Of a stretch of 64,000 bases of DNA, positions 1-12,089 are shown piece after piece; position 1 is the stretch's first letter; every line of letters begins with the position of its first letter. The stretch is from assembly GCF_037392515.1 (NCBI RefSeq), contig NC_090283.1, positions 35,666,249 through 35,730,248 on the forward strand, in the 5' to 3' direction. The DNA is from Haliotis asinina (taxonomy: Eukaryota > Mollusca > Gastropoda > Lepetellida > Haliotidae). A model generated the notes under the pieces. It was not told the DNA's origin. It saw only the letters and a list, made by a program, of their open reading frames with translations, and did no database searches. The translations under genes were made by a program, and so were the position numbers.

Positions 1-528
1 AGACACTAGTTGGCCAGCTGTGTTGGAGGTCTGGTGTCCAGCATCTTCAGACACTAGTTGGCCAGATATGTTAGAAGTTTAGTGACTAGCATCTTCAGGC
101 ACTATTTCTCCAGCTGTGTTGGAAGTCTAGTGACTACCATCTTCAGACACTATTTCTCCAGCTGTGTTGGAGGTCTAGTGACTAGCATCTTCAGTCACTA
201 GTTGGTCAGCTGTGTTGGAGGTCTTGTGACCAGCATCTTCAGGCACTAGTTGGTCAGCTGTATTGGAGATCTTGTGACCAGCATCTTCAGTCACTAGTTG
301 GTCAGCTGTGTTGGAGGTCTTGTGACCAGCATCTTCAGTCACTAGTTGGTCAGCTGTGTTGGAGGTCTAGTGACTAGCATCTTCAGTCACTAGTTGGTCA
401 GCTGTGTTGGAGGTCTAGTGACTAGCATCTTCAGACACTATTTCTCCAACTGTGGTGGAGGTCTAGTGACTAGCATCTTCAGACACTAGTTGGCCAGCTG
501 TGTTAGAGGTCTAGTGACCAGCATCTTC
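1..528. repeat. 48-bp minisatellite, 11 copies
   Basis: Eleven head-to-tail units of exactly 48 bp run from base 1; each carries a cactagttgg or cactatttct core and ends in gcatcttc. The array probably continues to the left of the window. The unit is 16 codons long. Read on the minus strand some units are open, while units containing ctagtgactag have a stop, so the array is not coding now. It lies in the intron before the first visible CXorf58-like exon. Confidence 0.95.
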
Positions 529-1515
529 AGACACTGGATTGCTTGCTGTTTGCTTGCTGTCAAGCCCTAGAGACCATTAGCAATGTTAAGGGAAAGACAT
601 TAGTAACATCTTTCCAGGATAAAAATATATGTATCTTCAGATCCCAAAATATGGATTCATTTCATATATTAAAGTTTATTTAGCAGATGTAGTTGAGTCA
701 TTCTCAAAATTTCTGCATATATATGTTATATGGTTGCACCTGAAAAACACAAGTGAAAACGAATATATTTTTATGGTAACCATTTTTTCTCTGTTTATTC
801 TACAATTTATTGTAGCAGATTAGGAAAAAGATATATTTATTTAAAAAACCTAAACCACCCAATTTTGCTTCAAACAGTTAATGCCAATGTCTATACTATA
901 ACATTATAATTTCCCTGATCTAATTAAAATTGATTTATCTATCTATGTCTGGAATTTGTAGTGCAAGTATGTTTAGTAGTAAAGCTTCAAGTAAGCATAA
1001 TATAATTCATATTCATTTTGAATTTTTGGCTACATAATTACAAATCAGAAATGAAACAAATTGTTTGGCTTGTTAACCCCATGTTATATTGTATAACTAG
1101 ATGTTTTAATAAATATGTACATTAAATGAATATCATCTTTAATTTTTTTTCTTTTCAAAATGTCATTACATATTTCTTACCCATAGTGATGCAGTTTCAT
1201 GAAATTTCTAATATAAATTTATAGGGTGAAATATGAAAAATGAAATGTGGTTAAGCTGTTCTAATTTATGTTTTGTATAATCAGGATACTATAAATGTAA
1301 TCATCAACATTTCAAGGCAAAAAAAAAGGAAACAAAATTTACTATTTTTGCCTAGGTGAAATATGCATGAATTTTGAGGATAACTCAGTGACTGCTGGAA
1401 ACTCCCTACCACATGATTGTCACAAGTGTCTTGTAACCCTTCATTCATTGATCCTTCATTCATTAACCCTTCATTCATTCCATGTAAACATAGAATGTAA
1501 ATCTATTTTTAACAG
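529..1515. other. Intronic, AT-rich, no feature seen
   Basis: Intron sequence upstream of the first visible exon of the CXorf58-like gene. Apart from a short run of cattcatt-type repeats near 1438-1480 nothing recognisable is present; the small open frames look like chance. Confidence 0.6.
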
Positions 1516-1610
1516 GAAAATTCACTGTCACATGAAATTCTTCGCAAGGTGTGCCCAAAAGAGGCTGTGTTCCTGAAAGACAAAAGTTTACAGATAAAAG
1601 TTCGATTTCG
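1516..1610 (+). CDS. CXorf58: CXorf58-like protein, first visible coding exon
   Basis: This is the first of seven exons of a gene whose 5' end is outside the window. The acceptor is AG at 1514-1515, the donor is gtaagt at 1611, phase in 0 and phase out 2. The translation contains KVCPKEAVFLKD and ends in KVRFR. That run continues in the next exon as RFGGSEFPPMIFFKIF, the signature I remember for human CXorf58; the same region is recognisable in C11orf65. Joined, the seven exons give 294 residues plus stop without a break. The family is uncharacterised; the human gene is described as testis-enriched (recalled, not shown here). The N-terminal part, expected to hold an IQ-like segment, should lie upstream. 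Assignment rests on the length of the collinear match from memory, not on a search. Confidence 0.85.
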
Positions 1611-1882
1611 GTAAGTATCAAGCATTTTCAGGGGAATGGTAACTCCCAGTTTCTTAAATCTAATGGAAGCAGGACTGCACATCTCAACTTTCAGAATCAA
1701 CAACTTCAAATTGAGCATGTGTAGTGAGTGGCCAGGGTGCCGTGCAGGTTCCCCACATTGCTGAAGAGCATGTTGCAAGCTGTGACATATGTTATAATTA
1801 GAATAATTAGAATCCTCAATCTATATATTTATGTTTCTCTTGTTCCTTTTATAAAATGGTTCTTAATAATTCAAAATGAATA

Positions 1883-2954
1883 CAGTGAAGCCTCGTTAGT
1901 CCGGACGCAATAATCCAGATGTCTCGTCTCCCGGACGATTTCAGCTTGTTACCAATCAATGCCTATATAATTTGCCTCACTAATCCAGAAATTCGGTTTC
2001 TGGAACCAGACGCTAAATAGCTGTAACAAATCAGTAAAATAAACAGTAAATTGCTTCACTGTCTGGACACGGTAAATCATGTTCACAAACTGTGACAGCA
2101 CCCCCTAGTGATGTTTACGTAACTGGCCTCTGAGTCACTGGGAACAATAAACATTGAGTTGACATGATGAACTCTTGTTAACTTTTGAGAAATGCCAATT
2201 AAGGGTTGTTGTTTTAATTAGACCTTAAAAGTTCCTGACTGAAGATGCTGTACATTCACAGTCTGTTTCACACCTATCAGCAAACATGGTGAGTCAACCT
2301 ACCAAGCGAAAACGAAATGGGATAACAGCATTTGAAAAGAGAGAGATTGCAAGGTATAAAGAAGAATGTCCTAAAGCAAGTTTAGATCTCGTAAGTAAAC
2401 ACTTTGGTGAAATATTTGGACACTCAGGAGGGGATCTACAATCGGTGACATCTTGAAGAGCAAGGAGAAATGGCTTACCATTCCTGAAGACTCCGCAGCC
2501 CTGTCTCGTGCAAGAAACGCCAACCATCAGAAAATGGAGGAGGCGCTCGCTTTATGGATGAATGAAATGACTAGTAAGAATGCAGCTGTTAATGATAAGA
2601 TGTTGATTTTAAAAGCAAAAGACTTCGGTGACAAGTTGTCAATTAAGGATTTCACATGCCTGTCCAGATTCAAATCTCGACACTGTATATCCAAGCAAGT
2701 GCTCCAGGGAGAAGTAGCCAGTGCCAAAAAGACTGCAGTCATTGCGGGGAGAGAGGAATTAAAAGAGAGTTTTGAACGAGTATAACGCAGAAACAATTCT
2801 CAACATTGATGAAATGGGACTTTTTGACAGATTAGGACCATATTACACCTTAGCAACTAAAGCCGGAACTGGCAGGAAATGTTCGAAGGACAGAATAACT
2901 GTGGCATTGTGTGCAAATGCAAGTGGAACTATGAAAGCCATTTGCGATTGGTGA
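1883..2954 (+). pseudogene. Tigger/pogo-type DNA transposon remnant
   Basis: A terminus starting CAGTGAAGCCTCGTTAGTCC follows a TA at 1881-1882, as expected for pogo/Tigger elements, which insert at TA. From 2286 an open frame begins with a basic stretch (KRKRNG) and continues as a CENP-B-like helix-turn-helix region, broken by a stop and frame change near 2455. The frame from 2453 carries the second helix-turn-helix part (LSRFKSRHCI). A further frame change near 2780 leads into the first catalytic segment (NIDEMGLF, then SKDRITVALCANASGTMK), which ends at a stop at 2952-2954. The remaining DDE domain and the right inverted terminus are not visible. It lies in intron 1 of the visible CXorf58-like gene and is clearly dead. 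Confidence 0.8.
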
Positions 2955-3005
2955 AGCAAGGAGACATAACTGAAAGGCGTGGATGACCAGTGAGCTCTTT
3001 TGTGA

Positions 3006-3055
3006 TTTTGAATTGTGAATGTGCAAAGTGTTTTATGTTGCATGTGACCTTTAAG
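3006..3055 (-). repeat. Isolated terminus of a TIR element
   Basis: On the minus strand this reads TTAAAGGTCACATGCAAC followed by an ataaaacac run. It matches the left terminus of the 1.3-kb element at 20460. No partner terminus is seen nearby, so it is a solo or truncated copy placed just after the Tigger remnant. Confidence 0.6.
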
Positions 3056-3125
3056 TGTCATCTACCATATTTTAGTAAAAGTAATAGTGAGGGACATCTA
3101 TTGTCTACAGGTCCCTGCCTTTGGG

Positions 3126-3148
3126 ACCCTAACCCTAACCCTAACCCT
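3126..3148. repeat. Short interstitial telomere-like repeat
   Basis: About three and a half CCCTAA units in a row. Molluscan telomeres are TTAGGG, so this is a telomere-type tract inside a chromosome; it is too short to mean more than slippage or end-repair insertion. Confidence 0.8.
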
Positions 3149-3910
3149 CGCTAGAGTAAACAAAAATGACGTTGGCGTTAGCGTTTGATGTAAAAAATGG
3201 CTATTAAGCATGTATGTTGCGCAGACATCTGGAGACTCACGAAGTGTAGTCTACCCAATAATGATAATAATGAAAATATACAGCCTGAGGATAAATCTTG
3301 CTTAAAGAAAGGCTACATGCCCGAAACAAGGTGAAAGAGACTTACAGTGCCAGTCCTTTCCAGTTATATTAAAGTAGCTGATTGGACAAAGTCTGACCAG
3401 TGGGATCATGTCTGAACACAGAACCAAACACTCTTGCTCCTCTCTTAATCACATATATATGCCAAACAATTTGCAAGACTGGGGATCTATTAATGTAGAT
3501 ACTGTTCATGATAAAAATTTAACTTTGTACTTTGATGATCCACTGGTGATGCATGAAAAGATTCGTGATGAAAACAATGAATTCCATTTCAGTTTTAAGA
3601 GTGTCAGTGTTGTTGCACAGAATCTCAAAGCTGAGTTTGAATGTTTTATGCTGGAGAGTACAGTTGGACATTTAATGCTGGACAGTACAGTGATGGTAAC
3701 TATACCAGCTCTGGCACATTTTCAATGAGATCATTACCAGATAAGCTTCATGACCCATTTAGATGAAGGATACAGTGTGCTTGTTAATGCAGAAAGCTGC
3801 ATTTTTCACACAAACATTAATAAAGACATGCAAAGAATATTTTGCATGTGTGCTTTGGATGTATAGATCCTGATCAACCTAATTTGGAAAGGTAACTTAA
3901 ATCAGCAACA

Positions 3911-4863
3911 TATACTCATGGAAAAATTTAAGGGAACGCATGAAATAGCTGTGACTTTTAATCTTTGAATCAGTAAAAGAAGAGTTCATACAGATGAAAA
4001 GGCTTAAGTCAGGTGATGAAAATCAGTATCGGATGTGTCCCCTATGTCTCTGGAGAACTGCTTGGCATCGTTGTGGCATGCTGCGAGTGAGGTACTGATG
4101 GTACCAATCGGAATTCTACGCCATTCTTCCTGGTTCTTCTTTGTGGTTAAAGGGAAATCCGCCCCATACCATAACAGAGGCCCCTCCATATCGATCATGC
4201 TGTTTGATGGTGCAGGCACTGGCACCCCAACGCATCTCCAAACTTGAATTCGACCGTCATTATGGTCTAGTGTGTACCTGCTCTCATCACTAAACATGGT
4301 GTTTCTCTATTGACGTACGGTTCTTCCTCCATGGTTCAGTGCCCACTGCAGTCTCAAGCGCTTGTGTTGCTCAGTCACGTTCATTCCAACCAATGTACGG
4401 CGGCTCGCAGAGCAATAAGGTGTAGGGTCTGGTCATCCCATGGGGTGGTTTTCTTTTTCCGTCCCCGACCACACCTCATTTTGATGTCACCCATCGCTGT
4501 ATAGAGATTCCAAAGTCTGGATATCATGCTAACAGACTTGTGAAAAGTTGTTGCAACCTGTTGTAATGAGCTTCCACCATTAACCATGCCAACTGCCTCC
4601 CATTTCTGTGCCAAAGTTAAGTACTGTCTCGTCATGTTAACAATGTTTGTAACCGTTGTGTTTGACAGTGCACATACATGTAACGTGTAAATCTAAGTGC
4701 ATGTAACTTCATGCACTTCAGGAGCATGTAGTGCACGTGCATGGAAAGCGTGGAGTATGAGTGAAGTGCTCGATAATACACAGCGCTGAAGTTATAGTTA
4801 GTAAACAGAAATTTTGAATTGCCCTAAGAAACATGTGTTCCCTTAAATTTTTCCACGAGCATA
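3911..4863 (-). mobile_element. Short Tc1-like transposon with degenerate transposase
   Basis: Ends are near-perfect inverted repeats of about 30 bp: actcatggaaaaatttaagg on the left and its counterpart on the right (4835-4863), next to TA. Inside, on the minus strand, 4635-4381 encodes a Tc1-type N-terminal helix-turn-helix region (QKWEAVGMVNGG, then CGRGRKKKTTPWDD). 4297-4004 encodes the DDE segment starting FSDESRYTLDHNDGR and including VWRC. The frames are not continuous and the last catalytic region is rearranged, so the element is inactive. At about 950 bp it is somewhat shorter than complete Tc1 elements. Confidence 0.85.
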
Positions 4864-4869
4864 TAAAGA

Positions 4870-6700
4870 ACCAATACATGTTGAAATGATTCAGGATTGT
4901 AATGAAAATTTGATGCTCAAAAGGTCTGGACTACATATTCAGTATTTTGTTTCTGCACTGACTCCTACAAAAAGTACTTCACACACTGAGAATATCATTC
5001 TTTAGAAAAATCAGATAATCACTAAGATCACAGACACGAGCTGTGTGAGAAAGACCATTAATCTCACTTCCATTGTGTATGGATCTATGAGACAGCATGA
5101 CAAGTTGGGGATGGGGAGAAGTATGCTATAAGCTAGGACTTCAAGCTGTCACAACCAAAGGTCTTTCATCTCAACAGTTAGCTATAATCCTCTGTTGTTT
5201 ATGGTTGTCAGCCACCAAATTGCAGTCAGGTGTTAGAGGGAAGTATTCATTAGATATTTGCATTTTATCAATACCGATAATAATTATTCATATGCTTCCC
5301 ATCCACCCACCTGGAATCCCTGTGTGTCTTCTTTCCTTTAACTCATTAAGGCTGAGAGACGTGTATGTGCAGCAAATTGATTAGCTTCTCACAGTGAGAG
5401 CCTTGTATGGGCCAGAATAAAAAGCACCCCTTATTCAGCGAGAGCCGCACGTGGTCATCAGCAGAAAGCACCTTTCATTCAGCGAGAGACTCACATCTGC
5501 TTTTTACATTTTAAATTCCTACTGTAACTATTACTTGAATCAATTTAGTAGTACTGATCAAAGATTAGCTTTTCTTATGAGAGAGGTTGCCTTCTGTGTT
5601 AATCAGGAGAAATTTTGTTTTGATAACAATTGCTAGCAATGTTATAGGCTTATAGCCCACACCCCATCACGTGTCATTTCCTCTGTGACAGGTATCTCAT
5701 GATACGATTGGTCAGAGATAACAAATCAGCCACTATATTGAACAGCTGAGATACAAAACTTTCTATTCGGGAGCTTTGATGACGCCCCATCCCATGACCC
5801 TTTGTCTTATATATGTGCAAAGAATAGTGGTACACAATATGTATACATGTATGTTCATATGATAACATATATTTTCTGCATTAAATCTAGATGAATCAAA
5901 GTGTCAAACTGTGAATCTGCTCCATGTAAGTCACAGACTAGCATATTAGTACTTTCCTTAAAATATTCAGTATGCACCAGCAATGTATCCGCAAAAACAC
6001 TTCTTTCATAGAAGATTATTATGCATGTACGTAAATTCTCCTTTACTGCCACTGACATAGATGTTTTGTACAATTTCACCTCACACAGTGATATGAGAGG
6101 GACAATTTGTTTAAGTATGTGTCATGTCTTACATACAAAGAATACATACATATGTTAAAATACATATCTACATGCCGCCAAAGGTCTACAAGAGAAAGTG
6201 CCATAAAGTTACGTAAGATGTTACATATATGATATGTATTCACACCTGCTTTCTTTCAACATATATCTTTACAACACAATTAAACCAACAATCAGGACCA
6301 GCTCGTATGACAAGACAGTTTCCTGTAATCTCCGAATCCTGCCAGCAATAACAGGCGTGAATAGCCCCAATTAGCCTCGCCACAGCCAGCCAGGCAATCA
6401 GCACAGGGTTCCAGGTGTTGAGCAGTGATGTGGTTCTCGGGCTTAATGAGTTAAGATATACTTTTAGGAAAACTGAAGTTGAGGTAACACCTGTGGCTTG
6501 CATTAAATTGGGTGTCATATGACTGACACATTTAGTTGGACTCCAATTTTAGTTTTAATGTTTTAGGTTGTAAGCTGATACACGTTTCAGGAATAAAGCA
6601 ATCAAGAGTTAGGAAAATAGTTCTAAGCAGTATTGTCACTGTTGATGATGTTCAAACCAGTGCATAACTAGTGAAGATTTGGGTTATATATATACAACTG
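4870..6700. other. Intronic, no gene seen
   Basis: Within the first visible intron. Two 24-bp-scale near copies of a ttattcagcgagag motif lie at about 5420-5445 and 5465-5490. No transposase, RNA gene or exon could be supported. Confidence 0.5.
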
Positions 6701-6701
6701 G

Positions 6702-6881
6702 TCTTCAGCAACCCATGCTTGCTGCAAGAAATTACATACAGGATCGAATGTTCAGGTTGACTGACTTTGCTGACATATATCATCCCAATCCAGTAGCATC
6801 AATGCACATTCTGTTGATCACTGGGTTGCCACTGCCATATCCCTGAATATTGCTTGGTGCAACATTAAACAACAAACAAAC
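6702..6881 (-). repeat. SINE family 1, old copy
   Basis: The minus strand ends with attgcttggtgcaacattaa and cttcagcaacccatgcttgc and has an internal gatcactggg. This is a diverged reverse copy of the repeat at 13201, 56008 and 56428. It sits just before the second visible exon. Confidence 0.7.
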
Positions 6882-6904
6882 TATATTTATACATGCTTTT
6901 TCAG

Positions 6905-7016
6905 GTTTGGTGGAAGTGAATTTCCTCCAATGATTTTCTTCAAGATTTTCTACAACACAGATGGGAAGGGCATTAAGTACATAAGTGGCAAGAAGATGAT
7001 TAAACCAGCATCAGAG
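6905..7016 (+). CDS. CXorf58: CXorf58-like protein, second visible exon
   Basis: Acceptor ttttcag at 6904, donor gtaagt at 7017. Phase in 2, phase out 0. The exon encodes FGGSEFPPMIFFKIF followed by GKGIKYISGKKMIKPASE. This is the most conserved block of the family (RFR-x-G-x-x-FPP-x-x-x-FKIF). The codon split across the intron (CG|G) is an Arg in the expected position. Confidence 0.88.
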
Positions 7017-7599
7017 GTAAGTGCACAGGAACAGATATGTATACAAATGTAGAAGAGTCAGTACCTATTGTCTATCACGTCCTTTGCTGAAAGGACAAAC
7101 GTTTATCTGGATATATCTCTCAAGCATACTCAAATGGAAATTATGTCCTCATGTGTATCTTGCTTAGGCAGATTTGTCAAAATTGAGGCAAAGCAGAGAC
7201 ATAAATGGTAGAGGGCACTGTCATCATTGTCCCTTCACATTTTATATTTCCAAATTCTCAAAACACAGGGCTTGACCAGTGCAGCTGAAGTCATGTGTTA
7301 TGCCCCAAGTTGTGTTATGTTTTGGCATAAACTAAACTTCAGAAACATCTAAATGCTGATATTTTGTTTAATTTGACATGTTCTTGTTTCATAAATTTTG
7401 AAATTGACATCAAGAATTTTCAGATAAGACAAAAAATTACAACTGTGACTAAAAATGGAGCTAGAGGTCCTGTATGAGGTAGAGATTAAGTGAAATGCAG
7501 TTTTTACTGAGACTGCAATTTCTTAGAGCATGGGTGTTTCCATGAAATGCTATGCTCAAGATTGTTGCCAGCAACATGCAGTAGCCAGTGAGTATGTTT

Positions 7600-7740
7600 T
7601 TCTGCAGCTTTTAGCAATATTCCACGCAATATCATGGTCGGGGACACCAGAAATGAGCTCCATACATTGTACCCATGTTGGGAATCAAACCAGGTCTTTG
7701 GCATGACGAGCTAACACTACTCACCTGCTGCTTCAGCAGT
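7600..7740 (-). repeat. SINE family 2, tRNA-derived type
   Basis: The plus strand reads ttttagcaatattc, ggggacaccagaaatg, then gtacccatgttggg and a degraded tRNA-like head. It matches the copy at 29865, where a Pol III-type A box and B box can be seen on the minus strand. Confidence 0.7.
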
Positions 7741-8194
7741 AAGTGATTTCAGTTTCCACATACAGAGATAAAGGGTTGTTGAAAAGTCCAAGGCAGATCT
7801 TTCTGGAAGTTTTACACAGTTAAACAACAGGTTAGCTTAAACAACAATTTATCACAAACATGTTTTCCCATGGCCAGTCAGTAGTCTTCAACCATCAAAA
7901 AAGGAGGTGGTGCTACATAAACAATTTTTGTGGACTTTCAAAAAGCATTAACTGTGGTATGTATACATAAGTTAAAGAATTCAGAAGCACTGTTGAATAT
8001 AAAATGATTTTTTTGTAACATTGTGGTGAATATATTTGTGCCAAAAATCTGATTCTGAAACAAATAAAAGACCATGTTAATAAGCTCTGATGAGATCAAG
8101 ACAAGACATTTGTTACTCTTTTCACATTTTAGGTTGTAGATGACACTTTAACAGTTATGTTGAGAAAAGTTTACCGTCGGTTGTTTATTTGCAG

Positions 8195-8326
8195 GCAGCA
8201 GAGGATTCACTTCAACTGATGGGTAACCGACTGTTTTATGAACAGATGCTACAAGATTCAATTTTTCAGCAACAGTACAATATTTCAGAAGAGGTGGATG
8301 TTACAACACTCAAGGATTATATGCAG
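8195..8326 (+). CDS. CXorf58: CXorf58-like protein, third visible exon
   Basis: Acceptor gcag at 8191-8194, donor gtttgt at 8327, both phases 0, 44 codons. The product starts AAEDSLQLMGNRLFYEQ and ends in TLKDYMQ. It continues directly into YLANMDETPA of the next exon, which follows the order I recall for CXorf58 (MG-x-R-x-FY-x-Q, DYMQY-x-x-x-DETPA). Confidence 0.88.
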
Positions 8327-8492
8327 GTTTGTAAATGTGAATTCTCTGTCACTAATTGATTCAGCTGTATGTTTGTTTTATGTGTATGTCAGTACTTTTC
8401 TAATCTGAGTGAAACTACACATAGTAGATGGAAACATAGAGTCATGTTGTGTTGCCCGCAGGATACCACTGTTGTTTATGTTGGTGTTACAG

Positions 8493-8568
8493 TACTTGGC
8501 CAACATGGATGAGACACCTGCTTACATGGGAGGAAAAGAAAATTACTGGCGGAAGCTCACATTGGATG
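8493..8568 (+). CDS. CXorf58: CXorf58-like protein, fourth visible exon
   Basis: Acceptor ttacag at 8492, donor gtatgt at 8569. Phase in 0, phase out 1. The exon encodes YLANMDETPAYMGGKE and then NYWRKLTLD. It is only 166 bp from the previous exon; the next intron is 7.0 kb and filled with retroelement remnants. Confidence 0.88.
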
Positions 8569-8635
8569 GTATGTATGTGTGTGCGTGCAGGCGGGCGGGC
8601 AGGAGGCGGTCAGGCAGATGGATGAATGGGAGTGA

Positions 8636-8692
8636 TTGAGTTAAGCAACGTTCAAGCAATATCAAGGCAAGGGACACCAGAAATGGGCTGCA
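8636..8692 (-). repeat. SINE family 2 fragment
   Basis: Contains caagcaatatcaaggcaagg followed by gacaccagaaatgggct, the 3' part of the same SINE as at 7600. The tRNA-like head is missing. Confidence 0.5.
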
Positions 8693-8801
8693 GGATGGAT
8701 GGATATCATTTTTAACATACAAGAAATATCATTGAAGTAGATCACAATTTGGAAATTTGGAAACTTATGCAATCTACCATATTGCATTATTTTTCCTTAT
8801 C

Positions 8802-11800
8802 CTGACTCATGCTTACAATACTTGTCTCCTTCTTCTATCCGAATGATAGTGGAACACTTGAATCCCTGTAGTTCCCTGAAGAGGACCTAAAAGTTCACTC
8901 ACCCACAAGTTGCCTTCCTTTTCCCATGCAAACACTCACCTGACCAGCCATGCTTGTCGCTCTCTCTTTCATTGCCCTAGTTATTGTTGGGTGAACACAA
9001 GAGTCCTATATATGGCACTATATCCTTTGATATTATATCCTTTCATCCCATTTACATTATGTATGTGGTTTTGGCTATAACTAGCCTACTTCATACTGTC
9101 AATTATGGAGGAATTCTCTCATATTTTATGACGTAGTTTCATCATTATATTGTTTGTTTATGTTGATGAAATTTTACAGTCTTTGCAAGTACCTGTTATC
9201 AGCGGCTGATCCTCACCTCCAGTACCAGTCATGCATTAATCCATGTTGTCCAGTCTTTGCTACAGTCATTGTATTCATTTATCAAAATTGAAACTTATTT
9301 GCTTTCCATCTATTGATGTAACATGGACTGTGTAAGGAGTGTAATGTCTTTACATGTCACGTGCGATAAACCTGTATATCGTTGATAACCGTGTGCTACC
9401 TATTGCTGAAATTCATCTTTCTAGTGAATAGCCAATTACGCTACAGGAGCAGACCTTCATCCTGGATTATGACTTAGCCAAGTCGTTGTAGAGGTCTGTC
9501 ATTAGAAAGTTGGTGTTGAAGAAGCCAGTGGCATCCAGAACCTTGCTGAAGTCATCTCACTCAAGCTAGATGAAGTGACAGAGGTTATTTTATCATGACA
9601 TTATACCTCCTGCTGAAGCACACATTTTTTGCATCGTCAGGATTTGAGATCACTCTCCAGCGATGCAGACATCAGATACCAGAGTCTAAATCAGCATAGC
9701 TTCATCACAGTTGAAGTCACAGATGAAGCCAAAGAAACAACGCAGACATCAGGTACCAGAGTCTAAATCAGCATAGCTTCATCACAGTTGAAGTCACAGA
9801 TGAAACCACAGAAGCAACACAGACATCAGATACCAGAGTCTAAATCAGCATAGCTTCATCACAGCTGAAGTCACAGATGAACCCAAAGAAACAACGCAGA
9901 CATCAGATACCAGAGTCTACATCAGCATAGCTTCATCACAGTTGAAGTCACAGATGAAGCCACAGAAGCAATGCAGATGTCAGGTACCGGAGTCAACAGC
10001 GGTGTAGGTTCATCGGTTCTGCCAGAAGTCACAGCCGTCAGCAGAGTGTCGCAGCAACCATCGTCGATTACATCTACGTCACTGGCATCTTCAGCATGGT
10101 AGCAGATTACTCTTCAGCTGTGCAGACATCAGGTACCAGGGGCAGCAGCAGTATCTCCACATCTCAGATGGGAGGAAGACACAGCATTTTTGGATGCTTC
10201 ATCAACTCCACAGCAGTTCTATCAGTCAGCACAGAAGTTCCACCAAGGAGTGTTCATGAAACATTTCATGCAACAAATGATATCCCTGTTTGAACACTGG
10301 TTCGCTGAAGAGAAGGCTTCACAGCAGACCTCTGTGATGGCAACTTTCAGGCTGGAACCTTCTTCAGAGGACACAGGAGGCACAGATGTTCACTTGGTGA
10401 AAGAAGAGGCGGTGCAGAAATGTCAGCATTCAAGAAGGTCCTCTCCAACAGAAGAATCTATGGTCTAAATTCAGGACGGTTTGACAAACATCATTGAAGA
10501 GGATGAAGTTTGAGAAGGGCTCTCTTTACGTCAGTGTTCCAGCAGAAGGGGATCATCATCAAGACAGCTCCACATCAGAATCCAGCAGATCTCACAACCA
10601 CAGATCAGCATCACCTTACAGAGAGAAGCTTTGTGAAGAGTAGAGCACTCGTGAAATGAGAATTCGCAAATGGAAAACTCACAGGTTCAGAGAAAAAGCT
10701 TGCACGAAGGGATTCGTGAAGACTCTGTCGGGTAGAGATTCAGCACACAGAACAGATGAAGAGGATGATGGTGTCTTTTCTGATGCAGAAGTAACATCCT
10801 GGATCGCAAATGGCCTGGACTTACTGTCACCATTGAAGGAGCCGAATGAAGCACTCACGTACAGAATAATGGATGAGGATTTCGTCTCTCTCACAATCCC
10901 GCCCATTGAACGGCAAGCCTCAGCGCAGCCTTCAGAAAGCTACAAAGTACCAAAATCATCAACATGTATCTGCATTTAATGGATGAGGATTTTCTCTGCA
11001 CCACATGGAGACATTCATGAAAGCGCTGGAACTGGATCAAGACTACAAGATTATCAGTGAGAGTAGCAACAGGCAAAAGTAGAAGATAAGGAGATTGCGC
11101 AGCTGGATACCACAACGAGCCAAACGTCCTTCAGCTTAACAAAATCCAGGGCAATCAATGAGGCACTCATCTCAAGGTTCCAGAATCCAGAAGATCATCC
11201 TTTTGGCACTAATTATCCAGAAGACTTCCATCTTTGGTGGAGGTATCAAAGAGGTTGCCAGGGAAGTCACACTAGCCTTGAGGGAAGTGATGATCAGCAT
11301 GTTACGGAAGAAAGACGCCCACACCAGAATCTAACAATGTTAGATAACTTTGGAGAAAGCTCCAAAGAGGAAGCTCCATCACACTTACATTAGTGCAGAT
11401 AATAGATAATGTTCGTAGATGGCAGACTGCTTAGATAAGTTTACCTGTATGAAGAAGATGGTGCCGTGCATGAATGCAGTAACCCTTATGGTCTTCAAGA
11501 ATATTTTACAAGGCTTCATTGAGACTGGTTACTAAAGTCATCTAGTACCAACGATAACTTCCCTTCTGACATGGAAAGACTTTATTTTATAGTCCAGATA
11601 GCAGTCTACAGTGTCATTCAATTGCCTTCACATGTCATAGAAGCCTTCTGATATCAGATTGAATGTTGTATATCTGGAGTCTTGCAGCAACAGATGACAG
11701 ATTCTGCCATGACAGCCAGCCAGCTATAAACAGACTTCATATAGATGACAGCTTGTTTTCACTGGAAGAATTATAGGTATGAACCTGAATAAGGAAAAAT

Positions 11801-12085
11801 ATGTAATTTTATTAATAAATTGATATTTCATTCTTATTGTGATTCATGATATCAAGCCCTCTCAGCCTCCCTACTAATGTCAAATCAGATCCAAGCGTTT
11901 GGCCATTTTATGGAGAGAGTGACAAGCATGGCCGGTCAGGTGTCTGTTTGCATGGGAGAAAGGAGGCAACTCATGGTTGAGTGAAATTCATCTTCAGGGA
12001 ACTACAAGGGATTCAAGTGTTCCACTATAATTTGCATAGAATAAGGAGACAAGCACTGTAAGCATGAGACAGGATAAGTATAAAA
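8802..12085 (+). mobile_element. DIRS-like retroelement remnant with long inverted ends
   Basis: About 180 bp at 8802-8980 (from cttatcctgactcatgctta) recur inverted at 11900-12085. Between them lie gag-like frames: 10190-10468 (includes FMKHFMQQMISLFEHWFAEE) and 10656-10979 (includes ALTYRIMDEDFVSLTIPP). A last stretch ends near 11776 in DDSLFSLEEL. Inverted termini with a gag-like frame fit DIRS-type retrotransposons, but no reverse transcriptase or recombinase is left inside this interval, so it is an internally deleted or non-autonomous copy. A tyrosine recombinase remnant follows at 13.85 kb and may belong to the same or a second DIRS copy. The whole is inside the 7-kb fourth intron. A DNA transposon with long inverted ends is the alternative. 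Confidence 0.55.
9664..9990. repeat. 77-bp tandem repeat, four to five copies
   Basis: Units start gcagacatcagataccagag and end near aagaaacaac. Copies begin at roughly 9664, 9741, 9818 and 9895, and a degraded fifth follows. 77 is not a multiple of three, so the expansion destroyed any reading frame upstream of the gag-like ORFs of the surrounding element. Confidence 0.85.
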
Positions 12086-12089
12086 TATC

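Noticed and set aside
3126-3148. A chromosome end or fusion point.
   Set aside because: Only three and a half telomere units, inside an intron of a conserved gene and without degenerate subtelomeric repeats.
9664-9990. A CRISPR-like array because of regular repeats.
   Set aside because: Units are contiguous 77-bp tandem copies without unique spacers, in an animal genome.
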